Below are positions 43,646-52,764 of a stretch of 64,000 nucleotides of DNA, piece by piece (position 1 is the first letter of the stretch; each line of letters opens with the position of its first letter). This stretch comes from Micromonospora sp. BL4. Its GTDB lineage: Bacteria > Actinomycetota > Actinomycetes > Mycobacteriales > Micromonosporaceae. The position numbers and the translations under genes are program-made. A model generated the notes under the pieces. It saw only the letters and a list, made by a program, of their open reading frames with translations. It was not told the DNA's origin and searched no databases. Location of the stretch: assembly GCF_003667505.1 (NCBI RefSeq), contig NZ_RCVJ01000125.1, positions 1 through 64,000 of the forward strand, given 5' to 3'.

Positions 43646-46014
43646 TCCGGGAACGGGCCTATCCGGTCGAGCCCTGGCACGTCCGGGAGACCCGGCTGGA
43701 CATGGACGTGCTGGCCCAGTCGGAGTCCGTCTTCGCGCTTTCCAACGGGCATGTCGGACTGCGCGGCAACCTCGACGAGGGCGAGCCGCACGGCCTGCCC
43801 GGCACGTACCTCAACTCGTTCTACGAGCTGCGTCCGCTGCCGTACGCGGAGGCCGGATACGGCTTTCCCGAGTCCGGGCAGACCATCGTCAACGTCACGA
43901 ACGGCAAGCTGATGCGGCTGCTGGTCGACGACGAACCGCTCGACGTGCGCTACGGCGAGCTGCTCTCCCACGAGCGGATCCTCGACATGCGTGCCGGCAC
44001 CCTGCACCGGGAGCTGCAATGGCGCTCGCCGGCCGGCCGGGAGGTCAAGGTTCGCAGCACCCGGCTCGTGTCGTTCACCCAGCGATCGGTCGCCGCCATC
44101 AACTACGAGGTGGAGGCCGTCGACGGTCCGCTCCGGCTGATCGTGCAGTCCGAGCTGGTCGCCAACGAGACGCTGCCCGCGCAGAGCAAGGACCCCCGGG
44201 TCGCCGCGGTGCTGGAGTCGCCGTTGCAGGCCGAGGAGGAGCTGACCACGCCGGACGGCGGGCAGCTGATCCACCGCACCAAGGTGTCCGGCCTGCGGGT
44301 GGCCGCCGCGATGGAACACGAGGTGCACGGCCCGGACCGCACCACCATCGAGTCCGAGGGGTACGAGGACTGGGTCCGCACCACGATCGCCTGTGTACTC
44401 AAGCCCGGTGAGAAACTGCGGATCGTCAAGTACCTGACGTACGGGTGGTCGAGCAGGCGCTCGCTTCCCGCGCTGCGCGACCAGGTCGGGGCGGCGCTGG
44501 CCGGGGCCCGACTGGACGGCTGGGACGGCCTCTGCCGCGAGCAGCGCAGCTACCTCGACGAGTTCTGGGACGCGGCCGACGTGCGGGTCGAGGGTGACCC
44601 GGAGGTGCAGCAGGCCGTCCGTTTCGGCCTCTTCCACGTGCTCCAGGCCGGCGCCCGGGCCGAGCGTCGGCCGATCTCGGCGAAGGGGCTGACCGGCCCC
44701 GGCTACGACGGGCACGCGTTCTGGGACACCGAGATGTTCGTCCTGCCGGTGCTCACCTACACCCAGCCGAGCGCCGTGCGCAACGCGCTGCACTGGCGAT
44801 ACAGCACTCTGGAGCAGGCCCGGGAGCGGGCCGAGACACTCAACTTCAAGGGCGCGGCCTTCCCCTGGCGGACCATCGAAGGTCCGGAATCCTCCGGGTA
44901 CTGGCCGGCCGGCACCGCGGCCTTCCACATCGCCGCCGACATCGCCGACGCGCTGCGCCGCTACGTGCTGGTCACCGGGGACACCGACCTGGAACGGGAG
45001 ATCGGGCTGGAGCTGCTGGTGGAGACGGCCCGACTGTGGCGCTCGATCGGCCACCACGACCGGCACGGGCGGTTCCACCTCGACGGAGTCACCGGCCCCG
45101 ACGAGTACACCGCGATCAAGAACGACAACATCTACACGAACCTGATGGCGCAGCGGAACCTCTACGCCGCCGCCGACGTGGTGATGCGCTACCGGGATGA
45201 GGCGTTGAACCTCGGGGTCACCGACGAGGAGGCGGCGAGCTGGCGGGACGCCGCCAGCTCGATGCACGTCCCGTACGACGAGGAGCTTCAGGTCCACCAG
45301 CAGACGGAAGGGTTCACCCGGCTCCAGGAGTGGGACTTCGCGCACACGCCGGCGGAGAAGTACCCCCTGCTGCTGCACTACCCCTACTTCGACCTGTACC
45401 GCAAGCAGGTGGTCAAGCAGGCCGACCTCGTTCTGGCCATGCACTGGCGGGGGGACGCGTTCACCCCCGACCAGAAGGTGCGCAACTTCCACTACTACGA
45501 GCGCCGCACCGTACGCGACTCGTCACTGTCGGCCTGCACCCAGGCGGTGCTCGCCGCCGAGGTGGGCCATCCCGAGCTGGCGCACATCTACCTGCGCGAG
45601 GCCGCGCTGATGGACCTGCACAACCTCAACGAGAACACTCGGGACGGCGTGCACATGGCCTCGCTGGCCGGGGCGTGGCTCGCCCTGGTCGGTGGGCTCG
45701 GCGGACTGCGGGACCACGATGGTCGTCTGTCGTTCGCGCCCCGGCTCTCCAGCCGACTCAGCCGGCTGGAGTTCTCGCTCCAGTGGCGCGGGTTGGCGTT
45801 GCGGGTGGACGTGCGGCCGCACCAGACGACGTACTCGCTGCGCCACGGTGGCCCGGATGACGTGGTGGAGCTGCGCCACCACGACCAGGTGCTGCGGGTC
45901 ACCTGCGACGAGCCGGTGACCGTGCCGGTGCCGCCGGCCGATCCGTCCGGGCCGCCGCCGGAGCAGCCGCCGGGCAGGTCGCCGCTGCTGCGGCTGCCCG
46001 AGCACGAGCAGTGA
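43642..46014 (+). CDS. GH65 disaccharide phosphorylase (maltose/trehalose/kojibiose type)
   Basis: The 790-residue enzyme has an N-terminal beta-sandwich, the (alpha/alpha)6 barrel and the C-terminal sheet of GH65. VTGPDEYT places the catalytic Glu at 488, in line with Glu487 of Lactobacillus maltose phosphorylase. [15 protein letters not shown] and the [10 protein letters not shown] segment are family landmarks. It cleaves an alpha-glucosyl disaccharide with phosphate, giving glucose and beta-glucose-1-phosphate for the coupled mutase. Which disaccharide (trehalose, maltose, kojibiose, nigerose) cannot be read by eye. It starts GTG, overlapping the mutase stop. Confidence 0.94.
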   Translation: MIRERAYPVEPWHVRETRLDMDVLAQSESVFALSNGHVGLRGNLDEGEPHGLPGTYLNSFYELRPLPYAEAGYGFPESGQTIVNVTNGKLMRLLVDDEPLDVRYGELLSHERILDMRAGTLHRELQWRSPAGREVKVRSTRLVSFTQRSVAAINYEVEAVDGPLRLIVQSELVANETLPAQSKDPRVAAVLESPLQAEEELTTPDGGQLIHRTKVSGLRVAAAMEHEVHGPDRTTIESEGYEDWVRTTIACVLKPGEKLRIVKYLTYGWSSRRSLPALRDQVGAALAGARLDGWDGLCREQRSYLDEFWDAADVRVEGDPEVQQAVRFGLFHVLQAGARAERRPISAKGLTGPGYDGHAFWDTEMFVLPVLTYTQPSAVRNALHWRYSTLEQARERAETLNFKGAAFPWRTIEGPESSGYWPAGTAAFHIAADIADALRRYVLVTGDTDLEREIGLELLVETARLWRSIGHHDRHGRFHLDGVTGPDEYTAIKNDNIYTNLMAQRNLYAAADVVMRYRDEALNLGVTDEEAASWRDAASSMHVPYDEELQVHQQTEGFTRLQEWDFAHTPAEKYPLLLHYPYFDLYRKQVVKQADLVLAMHWRGDAFTPDQKVRNFHYYERRTVRDSSLSACTQAVLAAEVGHPELAHIYLREAALMDLHNLNENTRDGVHMASLAGAWLALVGGLGGLRDHDGRLSFAPRLSSRLSRLEFSLQWRGLALRVDVRPHQTTYSLRHGGPDDVVELRHHDQVLRVTCDEPVTVPVPPADPSGPPPEQPPGRSPLLRLPEHEQ

Positions 46015-46048
46015 CGGCTGGGGCGGGATCACTCCCGCCCCAGCCGTC
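46013..46048. terminator. Perfect 16-bp terminator overlapping the GH65 stop
   Basis: GACGGCTGGGGCGGGA (46013-46028) pairs perfectly with 46033-46048 around a TCAC tetraloop. The left arm begins within the TGA stop codon (46012-46014) of the phosphorylase gene. Confidence 0.85.
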
Positions 46049-46120
46049 GAAATCTCAGGTGGGCCCTCGCCGGTCGAGCGCCGGGGCGGCCCCGGACCGT
46101 CGGTGGACCCGGCCGGTGCG

Positions 46121-46300
46121 TCAGACGGGCTCGCCGGTGGACGGGCGTCCCAACGCGTCCCTGGGCGCCATCGCCCGGGGATCCTCGGGAGTCCGCGCCT
46201 GCGCGGCCTCGTCCCCCCAGTCCCGGCTTCGCTCGGCGTCCTGTTCCCGCCGGTTCCGCTCATCCATCTGCTGCTGCCGCGACGTCTGCTGCTGGGCCAT
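46121..46300 (-). CDS. Small hydrophilic protein, unknown
   Basis: The 59-residue protein is glutamine/arginine/aspartate-rich and disordered: MAQQQTSRQQQMDERNRREQ, then RSRDWGDEAAQARTPEDPR. I recognise no family. The ATG at 46300 has GAGGAT upstream. It has low coding support apart from position bias and a plausible start, and could be a small regulatory or stress peptide. Confidence 0.5.
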   Translation of the reverse strand: MAQQQTSRQQQMDERNRREQDAERSRDWGDEAAQARTPEDPRAMAPRDALGRPSTGEPV

Positions 46301-46470
46301 GGCGATCCTCGCGATCCGTCGGGGCGCGGTTGCGCCGACACGGTCTGCGGTCGCCCCTCGCCTACCCGACGGCCCACCCGGCAAACACCACCCACGGTCG
46401 ACGCGGCTGGGTGCGTGCGGCGCGACGGGTTGGGTACCCCCAGCACAGGCGAGCACGGGAAGGGTGGGGC

Positions 46471-47148
46471 ATGGACGAGCAGCGCAGCACGGTGACCATC
46501 CCGGTCGGGGACGCTCAACTCCCCGCGGACCTGATGCTGCCCGCGCAGCCGGTGGGCGTGGTGCTCTTCGCGCACGGCAGCGGCAGCTCGCGGCACAGCC
46601 CGCGCAACGTGGCGGTGGCACAGACGCTGAACGATCGCGGACTCGGCACGGTACTGGTGGACCTGCTCACCCAGGCCGAGGACGAGGTGGACGCGCGCAC
46701 CGCCGAACTGCGGTTCGACATCGGGCTGTTGGCCAGCCGGCTGGCCGGGATCGTCGACTGGTTGGCGGCCGAGCGCCCCGCCGGTGACGTGCCGATCGGC
46801 CTCTTCGGAGCGAGCACGGGTGCCGCGGCAGCCCTGGTCGCGGCGGCGTCCCGCGCGGACCGGGTGGCCGCGGTGGTGTCCCGGGGCGGTCGACCCGACC
46901 TGGCCGGCGGCGCTCTGGCCCAGGTACGGACCCCGACGTTGCTGCTCGTGGGCGGCTTGGACGAGGAGGTCATCGCGCTCAACGAGCAGGCGCTGGCCGA
47001 GCTGGGGGACGTCGGCGAGCTGCGGGTGGTGCCCGGTGCCACCCACCTCTTCGGGGAGCCCGGCACCCTGGAGCAGGTCGCCGACCAAGCCGGCACCTGG
47101 TTCACCACGCACCTCAGCCGCACGACCGCCCCCTCGCGTCGATCATGA
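46471..47148 (+). CDS. Alpha/beta hydrolase (dienelactone hydrolase family)
   Basis: The 225-residue enzyme has VLFAHGSGSSRHSPRN near the oxyanion loop, the nucleophile elbow GASTG with its Ser, an acidic residue in VGGLDEEV and a catalytic His in GATHLF. The layout matches dienelactone hydrolase/PhaG-type proteins often found beside phosphoribosyl or erythromycin-esterase genes. The substrate is unknown. AGGGTGGGG precedes the ATG. Its last six bases overlap the convergent AI-2E gene at a TCATGA palindrome. Confidence 0.87.
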   Translation: MDEQRSTVTIPVGDAQLPADLMLPAQPVGVVLFAHGSGSSRHSPRNVAVAQTLNDRGLGTVLVDLLTQAEDEVDARTAELRFDIGLLASRLAGIVDWLAAERPAGDVPIGLFGASTGAAAALVAAASRADRVAAVVSRGGRPDLAGGALAQVRTPTLLLVGGLDEEVIALNEQALAELGDVGELRVVPGATHLFGEPGTLEQVADQAGTWFTTHLSRTTAPSRRS

Positions 47149-48276
47149 GGTTGACGGCGTGCCCGACACCTCCACCGCGGGAGGGGCGGTGCGGTGGCGT
47201 TGGACGGTGTCGACGATGCGCCAGAGGACGGCGGTGATCGGGACACTGACGAAGGCGCCGGCGATGCCCGCGATCAGGGTGCCGGCGGTGACCGCCACCA
47301 GGATCACCGCCGGGTGCAGGCGGACCTGCCGCTTCATGACCAACGGCTCCAACAGGTTGCCCTCGATCTGCTGCACGGCGATCACCGCGGCCAGGGTGAG
47401 CAGCGCCGTGGTGGGCCCGTTGGCGGCCAGCGCCACCAGCACCGCCACCGCCCCGGCCACGGTCGCGCCGATGATCGGCACGAACCCGCCGAGGAAGGTG
47501 ATCAGCGCCAGCGGCAGGGCGAGCGGCACTCGCAACACCACCAGGGCCAGGCCGATGCCGATCGCGTCGATCGCGGCGATCAGCATCGTGCCCCGGCTGT
47601 ACGCGCCCAGCGTCCGCCAGCCGGCGCTGCCGGCCTCGGCCACCACGGGCCGGTTCGGGCCGGTCATCCGGGACAGCACCCAGTGCCACATCGAGCGGCC
47701 GTCCTTGAGCAGGAAGAAGAGCAGCACCAGGGCGAGCAGCGCGGAGCCCAGCACCTCGGTCACGGTCCGGGCGCCGGCCACCGGGTCCGGGGAGCTGCCG
47801 CTCAGCCCCTGCCGGGCCTGGTCGACCAGTCGGTCCAGCTGCGCGTCAGTGACGGGCAGGGTGGACGTGACGAAGTCCCGGCTGCGGTCCAGTCCCTGGG
47901 TCAGCTCCTGGCTGAGTTGGTCGAACTGGCTCGCGGTCAGGTTCCACACCAGCGCGCCGACCCCCACGAGGATGCCGAGCAGCAGCAGGACGGTGAGCAG
48001 CGCGGCCAGGGACGCGGGCAGCCGCAACCGGCGCAGCCGGAGCAGCACCGGGTCGAGCAGCGCGGTGAGGAAGATGGTGGCCGCCAGCGCGATGGCCAAC
48101 GGCGCCAGCAGCACGGCGATCCGGCCCAGCAGGTAGAGCCCGACGACGACCACCACCAGGCAGGCGCTCCACAACACCGCGGTCCGGACCAGCCAGGGAA
48201 GCCCCGCCCATGCCTGGCGCGGCCCAGGGCCGCCCGTTGTCGCCCCGGTGCCCGCCCCGGGCTCGTCTGCCACCAT
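47143..48276 (-). CDS. AI-2E / PerM-family permease
   Basis: The 377-residue membrane protein has about eight helices and the AI-2E exporter landmarks: a helical pair at the N-terminus, a long soluble loop (about 120-190), then LLALVLLFFLLKDGRSMWHW, FLGGFVPIIGATVAGAVAVLVAL and QQIEGNLLEPLVMKRQV. Family members export small metabolites or act in pressure relief; AI-2 itself is not implied. GAGGAGG precedes the ATG at 48276, and longer frames are noise. Confidence 0.9.
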   Translation of the reverse strand: MVADEPGAGTGATTGGPGPRQAWAGLPWLVRTAVLWSACLVVVVVGLYLLGRIAVLLAPLAIALAATIFLTALLDPVLLRLRRLRLPASLAALLTVLLLLGILVGVGALVWNLTASQFDQLSQELTQGLDRSRDFVTSTLPVTDAQLDRLVDQARQGLSGSSPDPVAGARTVTEVLGSALLALVLLFFLLKDGRSMWHWVLSRMTGPNRPVVAEAGSAGWRTLGAYSRGTMLIAAIDAIGIGLALVVLRVPLALPLALITFLGGFVPIIGATVAGAVAVLVALAANGPTTALLTLAAVIAVQQIEGNLLEPLVMKRQVRLHPAVILVAVTAGTLIAGIAGAFVSVPITAVLWRIVDTVQRHRTAPPAVEVSGTPSTS

Positions 48277-48477
48277 GTCGGTCCTCCTCGATCTCGCGAG
48301 GTCGGTACCCGGCCGGCCGTGCGCCGACACCCGTACCGCTCCAACGGCGGGTGACCGGTCGGCGTGGCGGGTGTGGCCCGGACGGCCCGCGGCAGGCTCC
48401 GCCGTCCGGACTGACCGGTTTGCGCTACCCGACCCAGGGAACGCTGACAGGAGTGACCGGAGTGGAGGAGGAGCGCC

Positions 48478-48660
48478 ATGGGTGACTTCATGGACAAGGC
48501 CAAGGATTTCGCGGACAAGCACGACAAGCAGGTGGACCAGGGGCTGGACAAGGCCGGCGACATGGCCGACAAGCGCACCGGCGGGAAGTACGACGACCAG
48601 ATCGACAAGGGTGTGGACCAGGCTCAGGCGCGTACCGGCGAGGGCGACCAGGTCCGCTGA
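48478..48660 (+). CDS. MT0933-like antitoxin-family protein
   Basis: The 60-residue, lysine/aspartate-rich helical protein MGDFMDKAKDFADKHDKQVDQGLDKAGDMADKRTGGKYDDQIDKG matches the MT0933/Rv0909-type family (PF14013 style). In Mycobacterium this pairs with a separate toxin, but in most actinomycetes the protein stands alone, as here; no toxin gene lies nearby. Repeated D-K-x-x-D turns suggest a stress or nucleoid-associated role is just as possible. GGAGGAGGAG precedes the ATG. Confidence 0.75.
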   Translation: MGDFMDKAKDFADKHDKQVDQGLDKAGDMADKRTGGKYDDQIDKGVDQAQARTGEGDQVR

Positions 48661-48675
48661 CGCGCCGGACCGCCT

Positions 48676-48705
48676 CCCGGGCCGTCGTGCACGCGGCGGC
48701 CCGGG
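48676..48705. terminator. Terminator between MT0933-like and hemerythrin genes
   Basis: CCCGGGCCG (48676-48684) pairs with CGGCCCGGG (48697-48705) around a 12-base loop, in the 70-base gap between two convergent genes. Confidence 0.65.
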
Positions 48706-48730
48706 TTGTCCTGGCCGGATCGGCGGCGGG

Positions 48731-49336
48731 TCAGTGCTGGTTCTTCTCGCGCAGCTCGCGCATCGAGGTCGGTCGGCCGCTCAGCGCGTCGCGCACCCGG
48801 TCCACCAGGCCGGTGCCCGGGGCGATCAGCTTGTTCGCCGGCGGGTGGTCCGGGGCGCTCGGGTGGGGTCGGGTCGGTGCGATCTCCTTGACCGCCGTCA
48901 CCTTGTCGGCCAGCTCGACCAGCTCCTCCCGGGCGGTCGCCGCGCGCAGCCGGGGGAAGAGCTCGTTCTCCTCGTCCCGTACGTGGTGTCGGATGGTGCT
49001 GGTCAGGCGGGCGAGCACGTCGTCGAAGCGGGGGTCGGACGGGTCGACGGACTCCAGCTCCTTCATCGTCCGCTCGGCGTCGGCGTGTTCGGTGATCTCG
49101 TGTTCGGCGATCTGGTCGCCGTCGGGGAGCGCCTTGCGCGCGGTCGGGTAGACGTACATCTCCTCGGCCACCGAGTGGCGGACGAGCTCGGCGATCACCA
49201 CGTCGACGAGCTGGCGACGGTACTCGGGGGTGCCCTGCCGGGTCTCCAGCTCGACGAAGAGTGTCTCGACCGCACGGTGGTCGGCGACCAGGAGGTCGAC
49301 GACATCCTGGTCCTCGGTGCTCTGCGGGTTGGTCAT
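48731..49336 (-). CDS. Hemerythrin-domain protein
   Basis: The 201-residue protein has the four-helix HHE cation-binding domain: DLLVADHRAVETLFVELE, then RHSVAEEMYVYPTARK, EHEITEHADAERTMKELE and TSTIRHHVRDEENELFPRLR, which together supply the His/Glu di-iron ligands. An acidic-to-basic, proline-rich C-terminus ends MRELREKNQH. Oxygen, nitric oxide or redox sensing or iron storage are likely roles. AAGGGG precedes the ATG at 49336. The divergent gap to the FUSC gene carries an unusual interleaved inverted repeat (49353-49420). Confidence 0.9.
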   Translation of the reverse strand: MTNPQSTEDQDVVDLLVADHRAVETLFVELETRQGTPEYRRQLVDVVIAELVRHSVAEEMYVYPTARKALPDGDQIAEHEITEHADAERTMKELESVDPSDPRFDDVLARLTSTIRHHVRDEENELFPRLRAATAREELVELADKVTAVKEIAPTRPHPSAPDHPPANKLIAPGTGLVDRVRDALSGRPTSMRELREKNQH

Positions 49337-49352
49337 CTCACGGCCCCTTACC

Positions 49353-49420
49353 GGTTGCGGATCGGTGGGTGTGTGCGGCCTGGTACCCCGCAACCATTCG
49401 ACAAACCCACACCCACCGAT
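49353..49420. promoter_or_regulatory. Two interleaved inverted repeats (pseudoknot-like) in a divergent promoter
   Basis: GGTTGCGG (49353-49360) pairs with CCGCAACC (49388-49395), and ATCGGTGGGTGTG (49361-49373) pairs with CACACCCACCGAT (49408-49420), both perfect. The order A-B-A'-B' is that of an H-type pseudoknot if transcribed. It lies between divergent hemerythrin and FUSC-type genes. Protein operators are the alternative reading. Confidence 0.6.
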
Positions 49421-49505
49421 GGATTTCACGGGCAGACCGTGGTCTGCTGGTGCCGGCGGGGCAGATGGGGACGACTGTCCCCGTGACGTCCGGGTAACCC
49501 CCGCC

Positions 49506-50831
49506 ATGGCCGATGATCGCCCACCAGCCGAGAGCGACCGGTCGCGCCTCGACGAGGCTGCCGAGCGGGGCGGCCAGGCTGTCGAGCGGGTGCGGCACCG
49601 CGGCGGGCAGGCCGGCCGGGTCCGAGCCCGGCAGTGGGAGCTCACGCTGGTGATCGCCATCCAGGCTGGGCTGGCCGCGGGGCTCGCCGCCCTGATCGCG
49701 CAGCAGCTGCTCGGTCCCGGAGCGCACGTCTTCGCCCCCGCAGCCGCCGTCGGTACGATCGCCACCGCCATCGGGCAGCGGGCCCGGCGCACCTTCGAGT
49801 TGCTGGCCGGCGTGGGCCTGGGCATCGTCATCGGCGACACGCTGCGCTTCTTCCTCGGCTCAGGGCCGTGGCAGACCGGCGCGGTGGTCGCCCTGGCCAT
49901 CGCCAGCGCGCTGCTGGTGGCCGGAAAGGGTGGCCAACTGGTCGGTCAGGCCGGCGGTACCGCCGTGCTGATCTCCACGCTGGCCCCGATGGAGCGCGGT
50001 CTGGAGTTGCCCCGGATCTTCGACGCGCTGGTGGGGGGCGTGGTCGGCCTGGCGGTGGTCGCGTTGCTCCTGCCGGTCAACCCACTGCGGGTGCTCGACC
50101 GGGCCGCGTCGCCGATCTTCGAGATCCTCTGCGGGCAGCTCGACGAGCTGTCGCAGGCATTGCGGAAGCGCGACGCCGACCGGGCGATGCGGGTCCTGGA
50201 GCGGTTCCGCGGCACCGAGGGTGATCTCAGCCGGCTGCACGAGGCGCTGAGCGGGGCGGAGGAGGTGGTGACGATCGCTCCGGCCCGTTGGCACCGCCGC
50301 CAGCAGTACCACGAGTACGCCCGCACCGCCGGGCAACTGGAGCGGCTGTTGCTGGACAGCCGCGGGATGGCCCGCTGGTCGGCCACCGCACTCCAGTACA
50401 ACGAGACCATCCCACCGGAGCTGCCGGACGCGATAGCCCGACTGGGCCGGGCGACGGCGGAGATGCGCAGGGAGTGCCGGGTTGGTAGTTACCCCGAGCG
50501 CACCCGACAGTTGGTCGAGCAGTGCGCCGAACTGGCTGGGCGGGCCGCCGCAACCGGGGTCGGCTCGTTCGGTGAGGCCCTCGTCACCGGCCTGCGAACC
50601 GCGGCCAGCGATCTGCTCCGTGCCGCCGGCTGCGACCCGGACGACGCGAACACGGCCGTGCGCCGGGCGGCCGGCGTTGGGGAGGCGGCCATCCATCCGC
50701 CGGCCCGGCGACACCTGCACCGCTCCCGGCCGACCCGGGCGACCCGGGCCCGACGGCGGTCGCACCTCGCCGCCCGTAGGCGCAACGACGATCGGGCCGG
50801 CCTCCCCGACAGGGGGAGACCGGCCCGGTGA
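49506..50831 (+). CDS. FUSC-family / aromatic-acid-exporter-like membrane protein
   Basis: The 441-residue protein has a charged N-terminus (1-45), a block of about five to six membrane helices (48-185) and a long cytoplasmic helical domain with an arginine-rich C-terminus. GAHVFAPAAAVGTIATAIGQRARRTFELLAGVGLGIVIGD is a recognisable FUSC/ArAE segment. A role in fusaric or aromatic-acid export or envelope resistance is plausible. A TAACCC box lies five bases before the ATG. The last codons lie inside a terminator stem (50794-50826), so the arginine-rich tail may reflect the hairpin rather than function. Confidence 0.8.
   Translation: MADDRPPAESDRSRLDEAAERGGQAVERVRHRGGQAGRVRARQWELTLVIAIQAGLAAGLAALIAQQLLGPGAHVFAPAAAVGTIATAIGQRARRTFELLAGVGLGIVIGDTLRFFLGSGPWQTGAVVALAIASALLVAGKGGQLVGQAGGTAVLISTLAPMERGLELPRIFDALVGGVVGLAVVALLLPVNPLRVLDRAASPIFEILCGQLDELSQALRKRDADRAMRVLERFRGTEGDLSRLHEALSGAEEVVTIAPARWHRRQQYHEYARTAGQLERLLLDSRGMARWSATALQYNETIPPELPDAIARLGRATAEMRRECRVGSYPERTRQLVEQCAELAGRAAATGVGSFGEALVTGLRTAASDLLRAAGCDPDDANTAVRRAAGVGEAAIHPPARRHLHRSRPTRATRARRRSHLAARRRNDDRAGLPDRGRPAR
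50794..50826. terminator. Terminator built into the end of the FUSC-type gene
   Basis: GGGCCGGCCTCCCC (50794-50807) pairs with 50812-50826 with one G-T mismatch and a GACA loop. It lies wholly within the last codons of the upstream gene, and the convergent C39 peptidase gene ends 16 bases downstream. Confidence 0.7.
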
Positions 50832-50841
50832 AACGGCAGGG

Positions 50842-51504
50842 TCAGGAGGAGTAGCCGCGCTCGGCGATCCAGTTGGCGACCTTCGGCAGGCTCATCCAGT
50901 ACTCGCCCAGCGCCGGGTCGGCCGGGTCGGCGATCCGGATCATGTCGCCACCGTCGCGGTAACCGACCAGGGTCAGGTAGTGGCCGCCCTCGTAGGAGTG
51001 CGGGTTGCCGTCGATGTCCACGGTCGTGCCCTTGATGTTGGCCACCACGGGTCGGCCCGCGTCCACCGCGGCCAGCACGTCCCGGCGCAGCTGCTCGACC
51101 TGCTCGGGGCGGGCCACCGAGTCACGAATCTCCGTGGTCCGGTACTTGCCGCCGGTCAGCTCGTTGAGCACCCGCGTGGTGTCCAGGGCCGAGGGGGTGC
51201 CCGCCTCGGTGGTGCCGAGCAGTTTGGCCACCTCGTCCTGGGATAGCGCCTTGCCCTGCGCGGACAGCGCGATGCGGGTGGCGGCGGGCCCGCAGTAGTA
51301 GAAGTTCGGCTGGGCCTGGTAGTCGATGCCGAGGATCCGCTCGGCGGAACGGCCGGTCTGACCGCTCCGGTCGCCCTGGCTCGCCGTGGTCGGTGCTCCC
51401 TGCACCGGGACGGCCTGCGCGGACACGGCCGGGCCGAGGGCACAGCCGCCGGCGACCAGGATGCCGGCGACGGACAGACCGCTCTTCTGGATGATCGGAT
51501 TCAT
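50842..51504 (-). CDS. Secreted C39-family cysteine peptidase
   Basis: The 220-residue protein has a signal peptide (hydrophobic 9-29, cleavage near AQA). The mature chain has QPNFYYCGPAATRIAL (Cys71), GGHYLTLVGY (His175) and IADPADP (Asp193), the papain-like C39 triad. C39 peptidases process double-glycine leaders, and secreted single-domain versions are common in Streptomyces and Micromonospora with unknown targets. The ATG at 51504 has AGACTC upstream and only weak Shine-Dalgarno; the signal peptide supports the start. Confidence 0.88.
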   Translation of the reverse strand: MNPIIQKSGLSVAGILVAGGCALGPAVSAQAVPVQGAPTTASQGDRSGQTGRSAERILGIDYQAQPNFYYCGPAATRIALSAQGKALSQDEVAKLLGTTEAGTPSALDTTRVLNELTGGKYRTTEIRDSVARPEQVEQLRRDVLAAVDAGRPVVANIKGTTVDIDGNPHSYEGGHYLTLVGYRDGGDMIRIADPADPALGEYWMSLPKVANWIAERGYSS

Positions 51505-51858
51505 GGTCGAGTCTCCGTTCGGGGGGTCGGCGCCTCCGAGTTGCGGAGGGCGGCAGCACCGGGAATGGCGCTCGGCTCATCAGGGGCGACGACCCGCGGC
51601 CGTCTAGGCCGGGGCCTACCGGGGGTGTAACGGCCCTGCTCCGGCGGGCATTCCGCCGTCCGCTCCCCCGGCACGCACGTCGCGCACGGGGTGCAACGGC
51701 CGCCGGTCGGGCGGGATTCCGGGGGATTTGTGCCGACGCTCACGATGGCCGTCGGCGGCGGTGACGCCGAACAGTATCCGCTCATACCAGGATGAAACGG
51801 TCACCGTTGGGGAGCCGTGGCTTGCGGGGACCGACGGGGCCGATCAGGCGCGCCGGTT
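51505..51858. other. Gene-free region upstream of the C39 peptidase
   Basis: About 350 bases without a convincing gene. It contains the C39 peptidase promoter and a run of short, low-quality frames on both strands that end within 100 codons and lack coding character. No hairpin of note, repeat or RNA gene was seen. Confidence 0.45.
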
Positions 51859-52266
51859 TCAGAGGCTGCCCAGCAGGCCGGTCACGGTGATCTCGATGAC
51901 CACCCGCTCCGGATTGGGACGCGGAGTCCGGTACCGCTCGGCGTAGCGGCGCTCCGCCTCTGCGACGGCGGCCCGGTCCGAGCGGAGCACCGCCCGCCCT
52001 TCGATGGTCAACCAGCGCCGGCCGTCCACGTGACAGACCGCCACCGGGATGCCCGCGGCGCCCGCGGCCGCCACGTGTCGTGCCTTTCGGGAGGTGCCGG
52101 AGGTGATCACGCGGGCCAGCCCGGCTGCCGGGTCGAGGGTGACCCCGACCGGCACCACGTGCGGGGTGCCGTCGGCGCGCACGGTGGTCAGCGTCGCGAG
52201 GTGCCGTTCCGCGCAGAACGCGGCGACACGCTCGTCGCGTACGTCCAACCGGTGATCGCCCGCCAT
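51859..52266 (-). CDS. Split-barrel FDOR/pyridoxamine oxidase-fold protein (F420-type)
   Basis: The 135-residue protein has the split-barrel flavin/deazaflavin-binding fold: [33 protein letters not shown], then [36 protein letters not shown]. Actinobacterial relatives (FDOR-B/TIGR03618 style) mostly bind F420 and reduce quinones or biliverdin. The assignment to the F420 group is from sequence style only. The next gene on the strand (YkvA) starts 32 bases away. Confidence 0.82.
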   Translation of the reverse strand: MAGDHRLDVRDERVAAFCAERHLATLTTVRADGTPHVVPVGVTLDPAAGLARVITSGTSRKARHVAAAGAAGIPVAVCHVDGRRWLTIEGRAVLRSDRAAVAEAERRYAERYRTPRPNPERVVIEITVTGLLGSL

Positions 52267-52297
52267 GACCGTCCCCCGTCCGCCGATCCGACCACGA

Positions 52298-52639
52298 TCA
52301 TGGCACGGAGCGGCGCGTCCGGTCCGGGTCCGGCGGCGCGTCCGGCTGCCCGGGCAGCCGGCGGCCGGCCGCCCGGCGCTGGTGCACCAGCCGGGTCAGG
52401 TAGATCAGAGCCCCCGCCAGAACGCCCATGTCGTCCAGGTAGATCGGATCCGGGAGCAGGTCGACCGGGAAGATGGTGTAGATCAGCGCCCCGTAGAAGG
52501 CGACCTTGCCGCCTGCGCCGAGCCCGGTCAGCAGCCGTCGGGTCCGCACCACCCGCACCGCCAGCACCACCGCGCCGACCAGTGTGGCGATGGCCAGAAT
52601 GCCGGCGATCACCACGAGGACCCACGCCTGTCGGGACAT
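52298..52639 (-). CDS. YkvA-family (DUF1232) membrane protein
   Basis: The 113-residue protein has an N-terminal membrane helix (7-29) and the DUF1232 core [43 protein letters not shown], whose PVDLLPD motif is the family mark. The C-terminus is arginine/proline-rich. The function is unknown. It sits just upstream of the FDOR gene on the same strand. Confidence 0.88.
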   Translation of the reverse strand: MSRQAWVLVVIAGILAIATLVGAVVLAVRVVRTRRLLTGLGAGGKVAFYGALIYTIFPVDLLPDPIYLDDMGVLAGALIYLTRLVHQRRAAGRRLPGQPDAPPDPDRTRRSVP

Positions 52640-52764
52640 TCCGTCACGCTAACCCACCGAAGCCCGCATGGCCCGGTGACGGCTGCCGGCACGCGGTCGC
52701 CATCGCCGGTCCGGTCTTCCGCCCGAACGCGCCGCCGGTCGGCCGGTCACGTCGTGCCGAGCGG

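Noticed and set aside
48478..48660. Toxin-antitoxin system at the MT0933-like gene.
   Set aside because: No toxin-like partner overlaps or adjoins the gene.
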